41,310 nt of DNA. Source: Acidobacteriota bacterium (lineage in GTDB: Bacteria > Acidobacteriota > Vicinamibacteria > Vicinamibacterales > CAVVIG01). The position numbers were made by a program, and so were the translations under genes. The notes below the pieces were generated by a model. That model worked only from the letters and a program-made list of their open reading frames with translations, ran no database searches and was not told where the DNA came from. Every line of letters starts with the position of its first letter. The first letter of the stretch is position 1. Below, one piece after another: positions 19,250-25,203 of the stretch. The stretch covers positions 1-41,310 of the forward strand of contig QHWJ01000184.1 of the NCBI GenBank assembly GCA_003222535.1, read 5' to 3'.

Positions 19250-21787
19250 ATGATTCTCGGGATGCTCGCGCTCACGCTCACGACGGCAACGGCCGCATCC
19301 GCGACGGCGCGCGTGGATGCCGTCGCCATCACGTCCGCCAGGGCGGTGCGGGCCAGCGGCGAGCTGGGCGACGAGGTCTGGCAGACCGCCGCGCCCGTCG
19401 ACGCGTTCGTCCAGCGCGAGCCCCACGACGCCGGCGAGCCCAGCCAGCGCACGGAGTTCCGCGTCGCCTACGACGCGACCACGCTGTTCGTGAAGGTCCG
19501 CGCCTACGACACCGAGCCGGACAAGATCGTCACCTACCTCACGCGGCGCGATCTCGATTCACCCTGCGACTGGATCCACATCCTGATCGACTCGTATCAT
19601 GATCACCGGACCGCGTACGAGTTCGCCGTGAACCCGTCGGGCGTGAAGATGGACCGCTACTGGTTCAACGACAACAGCCTCGACGACAGCTGGGACGCGG
19701 TGTGGGACGTCAGCGTGTCGCGCGACCGCGAGGGCTGGACCGCTGAGTTCCGAATCCCGTTCTCCCAGCTGCGCTTCAACCCGTCGGCGGCGAGCACGTT
19801 CGGCTTCGCCGTGTCGCGCCAGATCGGCAGGATGAACGAAACGTCGACGTGGCCGCTGCTCTCGCGCGGCGCCAACGGCTACGTGTCGTCGTTCGGTGAG
19901 CTCGGCGGCCTGTCGATGACGGCGTCGCCGAAGAAGCTCGAGATCGTGCCGTACGCGCTGACGAATCTGACGAAGCAGCCAACCGGCGGCAATCCGCTCG
20001 TGAAGGGCTCCGCGCCGGACGGCGCGATCGGCCTGGACATGAAGTACGCGCTGACGTCCGGCCTCACGCTCACGACGACGGTGAATCCGGATTTCGGACA
20101 GGTGGAGGCGGATCCGGCGGTTGTGAACCTGTCGGCGTTCGAAACGTACTTCAACGAGCGGCGGCCGTTCTTCGTCGAGGGATCCGGCAACTTCAACTTC
20201 AATCTCGACTGCAACGACGGCGCGTGCAGCGGCATGTTCTACTCGCGGCGGGTCGGCCGCCCGCCCCAGGGCGCCGACAATCTGCCGAGCGGGGACAACA
20301 TCTATACGGACGTGCCGTCGCAGACCAAGATTCTCGGCGCGGCCAAGCTGACGGGACGGGTCGGTCAGTATTCGATCGGCGTCATGGAGGCGGTGAGCGA
20401 GAAAGCGCAGGCGCGCGTGCAGAACGGGTCGGTGCTTTCCACGCAGCCCGTCGAGCCGCTGACCAGCTATTCGGTCGGCCGCGTGCGCCGTGAATTCTCG
20501 AACCAGTCCGCGATCGGGTTCATGCTGACCGGGACGAAGCGCCGGACGCGCGACAGCTTTGGCGACGTGCTGCCGACGAGCGCGACCACCGGCGGCATCG
20601 ACTGGGATCTGCGATTCAAGACGCGGTACTCGCTGAGAGGGTATTGGGCCGGCAGCACGGTCCGCGGCGATGCGGCGGCGATCGATGAGTTGCAGGAAAA
20701 CAGCCGCCACTATTTCCAGCGGCCCGATCTGAAGGGTGCGACCCTGGACACGGCGCGGACGTCGCTCTCAGGCGACGCGGCAATGATCGCGATCAGCAAG
20801 ATCGGCGGTCAATACGTGCATTTCAATTCGAACGTCGGGTTCAAGTCGCCAGGCTTCGACATCAACGACGTCGGGTTCCTGCGCCGCGCCGACACGCGCA
20901 ACATCGGCAACTGGATACAATTCCGCAGCGACCATCCGAATCGGTGGTTTCGCAGCCGCATGATCAATTTCAACGAGTACGCCGGCTGGAACTCGGACGG
21001 GGACCGGCTGTACAGCGGCGGCAACATCAACGCGCACGCGGTCTTCACCAGCAACTGGTCCACCGGCGGTGGGTACAACATCAACGGGCTGAACTTCGAC
21101 GATCGCGCCACGCGAGGCGGCCCGGGCGTCTACATGGAAGGCGGCCGGGGCGTCTGGTACTACCTCAACTCCGACAATCGTCGTGTCGTGTCGCTGGAGT
21201 ACTTCGGCAGCTGGTTCGTCGACAGTCGAGGGTCAACGTCGCGCGACTTCAATCCTGAGTTCACCATTCGTCCGGTGCCGGCGCTGATGCTGACGACCGG
21301 TTTGCGATTCGGCCGGAACGTTGCCGACTCCCAGTGGGTGGGGGAGGTGACGGATTCGGCGAACCACTACGTGTTCGGCCATCTCGATCAGACGACGGTG
21401 GCGTTCACCGAGCGGTTCAACTACACGCTGACGCGGAATCTGTCGATCCAGCTGTACGCGCAGCCGTTCGTTTCGGCCGGCGACTACAGCGCTTTCAAGC
21501 AGATCGCCAACGCGCGCAGCATCGACTACGCGCAGCGCTACACTCCGTACGTCTACGATCTCGTCGCGAACGACGATCCCAACTTCAACGTGAAGTCGTT
21601 CCGGACGACGAACGTCCTGCGGTGGGAGTACAAGCCGGGGTCGACGCTCTTCGTCGTCTGGCAGCAGGCTCGCGAGAACGACGCCGTGCCCGGCGGGTTC
21701 CGCTTCGGCCGCGACGTGCACGGTATCTTCGGTGTGGCGCCGAAGAACGTCTTCCTGGTGAAGCTCGCGTACTGGTTGAATTACTAG
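19250..21787 (+). CDS. CBM9-like/DUF5916 outer-membrane-type protein
   Basis: 845 residues. A signal peptide (ILGMLALTLTTATAASA) leads into a carbohydrate-binding family 9-like beta-sandwich (about 25-200) with ASGELGDEVWQTAAPVDAF, FRVAYDATTLFVKVRAYD and WTAEFRIPFSQLRF. The remainder resembles DUF5916, with TTVNPDFGQVEADPAVVNLSAFETYFNERRPFFVEG followed by many amphipathic strands. It ends KLAYWLNY, consistent with a beta-barrel. The biochemical role of the family is not established; carbohydrate or xenobiotic handling at the cell surface is often presumed. ATG 19250 fits the signal peptide. It is divergent from the sulfurtransferase across 78 bp. Confidence 0.88.
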   Translation: MILGMLALTLTTATAASATARVDAVAITSARAVRASGELGDEVWQTAAPVDAFVQREPHDAGEPSQRTEFRVAYDATTLFVKVRAYDTEPDKIVTYLTRRDLDSPCDWIHILIDSYHDHRTAYEFAVNPSGVKMDRYWFNDNSLDDSWDAVWDVSVSRDREGWTAEFRIPFSQLRFNPSAASTFGFAVSRQIGRMNETSTWPLLSRGANGYVSSFGELGGLSMTASPKKLEIVPYALTNLTKQPTGGNPLVKGSAPDGAIGLDMKYALTSGLTLTTTVNPDFGQVEADPAVVNLSAFETYFNERRPFFVEGSGNFNFNLDCNDGACSGMFYSRRVGRPPQGADNLPSGDNIYTDVPSQTKILGAAKLTGRVGQYSIGVMEAVSEKAQARVQNGSVLSTQPVEPLTSYSVGRVRREFSNQSAIGFMLTGTKRRTRDSFGDVLPTSATTGGIDWDLRFKTRYSLRGYWAGSTVRGDAAAIDELQENSRHYFQRPDLKGATLDTARTSLSGDAAMIAISKIGGQYVHFNSNVGFKSPGFDINDVGFLRRADTRNIGNWIQFRSDHPNRWFRSRMINFNEYAGWNSDGDRLYSGGNINAHAVFTSNWSTGGGYNINGLNFDDRATRGGPGVYMEGGRGVWYYLNSDNRRVVSLEYFGSWFVDSRGSTSRDFNPEFTIRPVPALMLTTGLRFGRNVADSQWVGEVTDSANHYVFGHLDQTTVAFTERFNYTLTRNLSIQLYAQPFVSAGDYSAFKQIANARSIDYAQRYTPYVYDLVANDDPNFNVKSFRTTNVLRWEYKPGSTLFVVWQQARENDAVPGGFRFGRDVHGIFGVAPKNVFLVKLAYWLNY

Positions 21788-21804
21788 TCCCCAGTCCCCA
21801 GTCC

Positions 21805-23100
21805 CTACTGTCTGTACACTGTCCCCGCCTTCATCACGAACTTCACGCGTCTCAACGCGCCGATCTCCCGCGTCGGATCGCCGTCGAAGGCGGCGAGATC
21901 CGCGAACAGCCCCTGCTTCACCCGACCGATTTGGTTCTCCATGTGCAGAACGCGCCCGGCGACGGACGTCGCGCTCTTGAGCGCCGCGGTTGGCTGCATC
22001 CCGTAGCTGACCATCGCTTCGAGCTCGCGCGCGTTGTCGCCGTGCGGGAACGTACCGACGTCGCTGCCGTTGATGATCGTGACGCCCGCGTCGAGCGCCG
22101 CTTTGAAGCTCTCGCGCTTGCGCAGAGCGGCGGGCGAGCTGGGGTTGGCTGGCGGCCACGGCCCGGCGCCGGCCGTGATCGTCGGGCACAGCGCCACGTG
22201 ATGTTCGGCCATCAGCTTGAAGATTTCAAGCGTGCCCTCGCCGCCGTGTTCGATGGTCTCCACGCCCGCGAGCGTGGCTCGGCGCATGCCCTCGGCGGTG
22301 TTCGCGTGCACCGCCACCGGAACGCCTGCGCTCTTCGCCGTCTCGACGGCGAGCTTCAGTTCCTCGACCGAGAAGGTCGGTCGCGACCCCGGCATCGGGC
22401 CCCACCTGTAATCCGCGTACATCTTGATCCAGTCGGCGCCTTTCCCGATCTGATCGCGCACGACACGCGTGAGGCTGTCGATGCCGTCCGCTTCCTCCGC
22501 ACCCTGCGGGACGTTCCATTCGGCGACGAACTTCGGCTGGTAGCTGCCGGTCGCGACGATGGCTTTTGTCGATGCCAGGATGCGCGGGCCTGGAATGAGG
22601 CCCTGGTTGACCGCCTGTTTCAGCTCGACGTCCGCGTACTGCGCGCCTTCGGTGCCGAGATCTCTGATCGTGGTGAAGCCGGCCAGGAGCGTCGCGCGCA
22701 GATGATTCGTCGCCCGCGCCACGCGCAGGGCGAGGCCCTCGCGCGAGACCTGATCGGTCCACGATGCCTCGTTGTACGCGTGGAGCAGCACGTGTGAGTG
22801 CCCTTCGACCAACCCGGGCGTCAGCGTCGTGCCCGGCAGGTCGATGACCCTGGCGCCAGGCGCCGTGACGCCATCGAGCGACCCGACGGCATCGATGCGT
22901 TCGCCCTTCACCCGCACCGCCCAGCCCTCGTGCATCGTCTCGCCGTCGAAGACGCGCGCTGGTTTCAACACGATCACCGCCGCCGGCGCCGGCGGCTGGC
23001 CCTCGACCTTCTCGGGCCACGCTGAGATTGTCAAAGGGTGCGCGTCGGGAATCGCGGCGGCCACGAACGCGACCGCGAGCACTGCAAGTGTCTTTCGCAT
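21805..23100 (-). CDS. Secreted metal-dependent amidohydrolase, prolidase-like
   Basis: 431 residues with a signal peptide (KTLAVLAVAFVAAAIPDA), so periplasmic or extracellular. Amidohydrolase-superfamily TIM barrel with binuclear-metal ligands visible: H101 and H103 (EGHSHVLL), carboxylatable K226 (WIKMYAD), H265 (VHANT), H285 (IEHGG) and D347 (NGSDVG). Spacing and surrounding text (GFTTIRDLGTEG, GPRILAS, MSSA-type ends) match the Xaa-Pro/Xaa-Arg dipeptidase group. Actual substrate is unproved. It is divergent from aconitase X, an enzyme type that can dehydrate cis-3-hydroxyproline, which makes proline-containing peptides an attractive substrate (inference). The start lies 7 nt after TATAAT and has no ribosome site. 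Confidence 0.9.
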   Translation of the reverse strand: MRKTLAVLAVAFVAAAIPDAHPLTISAWPEKVEGQPPAPAAVIVLKPARVFDGETMHEGWAVRVKGERIDAVGSLDGVTAPGARVIDLPGTTLTPGLVEGHSHVLLHAYNEASWTDQVSREGLALRVARATNHLRATLLAGFTTIRDLGTEGAQYADVELKQAVNQGLIPGPRILASTKAIVATGSYQPKFVAEWNVPQGAEEADGIDSLTRVVRDQIGKGADWIKMYADYRWGPMPGSRPTFSVEELKLAVETAKSAGVPVAVHANTAEGMRRATLAGVETIEHGGEGTLEIFKLMAEHHVALCPTITAGAGPWPPANPSSPAALRKRESFKAALDAGVTIINGSDVGTFPHGDNARELEAMVSYGMQPTAALKSATSVAGRVLHMENQIGRVKQGLFADLAAFDGDPTREIGALRRVKFVMKAGTVYRQ

Positions 23101-23107
23101 GCCCGGG

Positions 23108-23115
23108 ATTATAGT
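23108..23115. promoter_or_regulatory. Overlapping divergent -10 boxes in a 23-bp intergenic gap
   Basis: ATTATAGT reads TATAAT on the minus strand (23108-23113, 7 nt before ATG 23100) and TATAGT on the plus strand (23110-23115, 8 nt before ATG 23124). Both genes lack a Shine-Dalgarno and the gap is too short for two conventional promoters. A shared, symmetric promoter core giving two leaderless mRNAs is the simplest reading. Confidence 0.55.
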
Positions 23116-23123
23116 TAACGGCG

Positions 23124-24389
23124 ATGCTGCAGTTGAGCGATGACGATCGGGCGATGCTGAACGGCGATCGTGGTCCCGCCCCGCGGCTCGCGATGTCGAT
23201 CCTCGTACGGATGGCGGACGTGTACGGCGCCGCCGAGCTGATGGACATCTCGCAAGCGCACATCGACAGCACGATCTATCTGGGTGACGCGACGCTCGAT
23301 TTCGCGGAGCGGCTCGCCGCGCTTGGCGCGCGCGTCGCGGTGCCGACGAGCCTCAACGTCAGCGGCGTGGACGAGTGCGGCTGGAAGGACTGGGCCGTCC
23401 CGCCCGACTGGGCCGCGAAGGCGGCACGGCAGATGCTCGCCTACGAGAAGATGGGCGCGGTGCCGATGTGGACCTGCGCGCCGTACCAGACCCACATGCG
23501 GCCGGCGTTCGGCCAGCAGATCGCGTGGGGCGAATCGAACGCAATCGCGTTTGCCAACTCGGTGATCGGCGCGCGCACCGAGCGCTATCCGGATCTGCTC
23601 GACGTCTGCTGCGCGATCACGGGGCGCGTGCCGGCAGTCGGCCTCCATCTCACCGCTCAACGCGCCGGCCAGATGCTGCTGCGCCTCGCCGGCGTCGCGC
23701 CCGCGCTGCAACAGGACGACCAGTTCTTCGCCGTCCTCGGCCATCTCGTCGGCACGCTCGCGGGGGATCAAATCCCGGTCATCGACGGCATCCTCGTCCG
23801 GCCCGCGGAGGATCGGCTCAAGGCGTTTGCGGCGGCCTCCGCGTCCTCGGGTCGTGTGGCGCTGTTTCACATGGTCGGTGTGACGCCCGAGGCTCCGACG
23901 CTCGATGCGGCCTTTCAGGGTCGCGCGGCGCCGCCGGCCATCGAGATCACGACTGCGGATCTCCGTGCAGCACGTCGAGAGTTGACGACCGCAGACGGCC
24001 AGCCACTGGACATGGTGATTCTCGGCAGCCCGCACTTCTCGCTCGCCGAGTTCTCGCTGCTCGCGCCGCTGGTCGCCGGCCGGCAGGTGCATCCGCGCGT
24101 GAAGTTTCTGGTCACGTCCAGCCGCCTGATGAAGGAGCGCGCGGAGGAAAGCGGAGTCCTCGCGCCGATCGTGGCGTTTGGCGCGCAGATTACGCTCGAC
24201 ACCTGCATCCTGGCGTCGCCGATGCTGCCGCCGGAGATCAAGACGCTGATGACCAACTCGGCGAAGTACGCCTACTATGCGCCGAGCCTCCTGAACACGC
24301 GCGTGACGTTCGGCAGCCTGGCGGACTGCGTGCGCTCGGCGGTCGAGGGTCGCGTCGTGCGCGACGAGTCGCTGTGGCGGATCGCGTAA
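23124..24389 (+). CDS. Aconitase X large subunit (AcnX, DUF521)
   Basis: Dehydratase catalytic subunit, 421 residues. AcnX enzymes include cis-3-hydroxy-L-proline dehydratase and phosphomevalonate dehydratase. Visible features are LVRMADVYGAAELMDISQAHID near the N-terminus, conserved Cys regions WTCAPYQT (C118), DVCCAITGRVP (C162/C163) and DTCILASP (C361) expected to bind the iron-sulfur cofactor or metal, and NSAKYAYYAPSLL near the end. Substrate cannot be fixed from sequence alone. The hydroxyproline branch is favoured because this is a bacterium and a prolidase-like gene is adjacent. Its stop overlaps the small-subunit start by 16 nt. Confidence 0.88.
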   Translation: MLQLSDDDRAMLNGDRGPAPRLAMSILVRMADVYGAAELMDISQAHIDSTIYLGDATLDFAERLAALGARVAVPTSLNVSGVDECGWKDWAVPPDWAAKAARQMLAYEKMGAVPMWTCAPYQTHMRPAFGQQIAWGESNAIAFANSVIGARTERYPDLLDVCCAITGRVPAVGLHLTAQRAGQMLLRLAGVAPALQQDDQFFAVLGHLVGTLAGDQIPVIDGILVRPAEDRLKAFAAASASSGRVALFHMVGVTPEAPTLDAAFQGRAAPPAIEITTADLRAARRELTTADGQPLDMVILGSPHFSLAEFSLLAPLVAGRQVHPRVKFLVTSSRLMKERAEESGVLAPIVAFGAQITLDTCILASPMLPPEIKTLMTNSAKYAYYAPSLLNTRVTFGSLADCVRSAVEGRVVRDESLWRIA

Positions 24390-24793
24390 TCGCCGGCCGC
24401 GCCATCGTCGCCGGGAATGCGGAAGGGGACGCGCTCGTCACGAGCGACGCGCTCTCGTTCTGGGGCGGCTATGATTTTCACACCGGCGAGATCATCGATC
24501 GCCGCCATCCCCTCGCGGGGGTGCGCGCGGCGGGGCGCATTCTCGCCGTGCCGTTCAGCAAGGGATCGTCGTCGACGACCGCCGTGCTCGTCGAGGCGGT
24601 GCGGGCGGGCACCGCACCGGCCGCGATCCTGACGACCGGTGTCGACGCCTTTTTCGCGCTCGCATCGATCGTGGCGGACGTCATGTACGGCAAGCCGTTC
24701 CCGGTCATTGCGCTCGAGCCGGTTGATTTTGCGTCGCTGCGATCGGGGGAGCAGCTGCGGATCGAGCTGTCCGGTGTCATCAGACGGATATAA
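24374..24793 (+). CDS. Aconitase X small (swivel) subunit, DUF126
   Basis: 139 residues from GTG 24374, inside the end of the large-subunit gene in another frame. It carries the swivelling-domain signatures GNAEGDALVTSDALSFWGGYD, GRILAVPFSKGSSSTTAVL with the conserved Gly/Ser loop, and PVIALEPVDF. AcnX enzymes are either fused or split; here the split arrangement with translational coupling is clear. It is required with the large subunit to complete the active site (family knowledge). Confidence 0.88.
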   Translation: MADRVIAGRAIVAGNAEGDALVTSDALSFWGGYDFHTGEIIDRRHPLAGVRAAGRILAVPFSKGSSSTTAVLVEAVRAGTAPAAILTTGVDAFFALASIVADVMYGKPFPVIALEPVDFASLRSGEQLRIELSGVIRRI

Positions 24794-24794
24794 G

Positions 24795-24822
24795 CCACAG
24801 AGACTCAGAGACACGGAGGGCG
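24795..24822. repeat. CACAGAGACTCAGAGACACGGAG short-unit repeat, left arm
   Basis: Short purine-rich units directly after the AcnX stop. An inverse counterpart (CTCTGCGTCTCCGTGTCTC) lies about 280 nt downstream, so the two enclose the palindromes in between. Confidence 0.6.
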
Positions 24823-24830
24823 GCCTCGCG

Positions 24831-24890
24831 GGTTCGACGGTGTCGCTATGCGGCGCCAGCCGGCCTGCTGCGCAGGCCGGCCGTCGAACC
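24831..24890. repeat. Nested hairpin element
   Basis: Outer perfect arms GGTTCGACGG (24831-24840) and CCGTCGAACC (24881-24890). Inner perfect arms GCCGGCCTGC (24859-24868) and GCAGGCCGGC (24872-24881) with loop TGC. No T-tract follows. It is part of the 410-nt gene-free stretch 24794-25203, which is made almost entirely of repeats. Confidence 0.75.
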
Positions 24891-24902
24891 GTTCCAAAGC
24901 GC

Positions 24903-25070
24903 CTTAGTGGTCCGTCGCGTAATTACGGCGACGCACCGAGGGCGCCGAGGCGCCCGCCCCGCAAGGCGCGAGGAGGGACAATACCAGGAGTATTCGACCG
25001 ACGAGCAACGCCGCGGGGCGGGATGCATCGGCGGCCGAATGCAGCCGTAATTACGCGGCGGGCCACTTAG
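24903..25070. repeat. 168-bp imperfect palindrome with 27-bp terminal inverted repeats
   Basis: Terminal arms 24903-24929 and 25044-25070 match at 24 of 27 positions and contain CGCGTAATTACGGC. Inside, CCCGCCCCGC pairs with GCGGGGCGGG, and the tip has AATAC-CAGGA-GTATT. The whole can fold into one long rod. There is no open reading frame and no transposase in the window. It resembles a MITE, a REP-like element or a structured RNA. Confidence 0.8.
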
Positions 25071-25082
25071 CCTCTACGGACT

Positions 25083-25190
25083 TTGCCGGCTCTGCGTTCG
25101 AAACTCTGCGTCTCCGTGTCTCCTGGCCCGTTACTCTTCGTGACCTTCGGTGACTTTCGTGACTTCGTGTTTTCGTGGTTGCCTTTGATA
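25083..25190. repeat. Short-unit repeats before E1 gene
   Basis: CTCTGCG/CTCCGTGTCTC units (25089-25121) followed by TTCGTGACCTTCGGTGACTTTCGTGAC-type units (25137-25180). The first set is the inverse of 24795-24822. No gene is seen here. Confidence 0.65.
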
Positions 25191-25203
25191 CGATCAACCG
25201 GCC

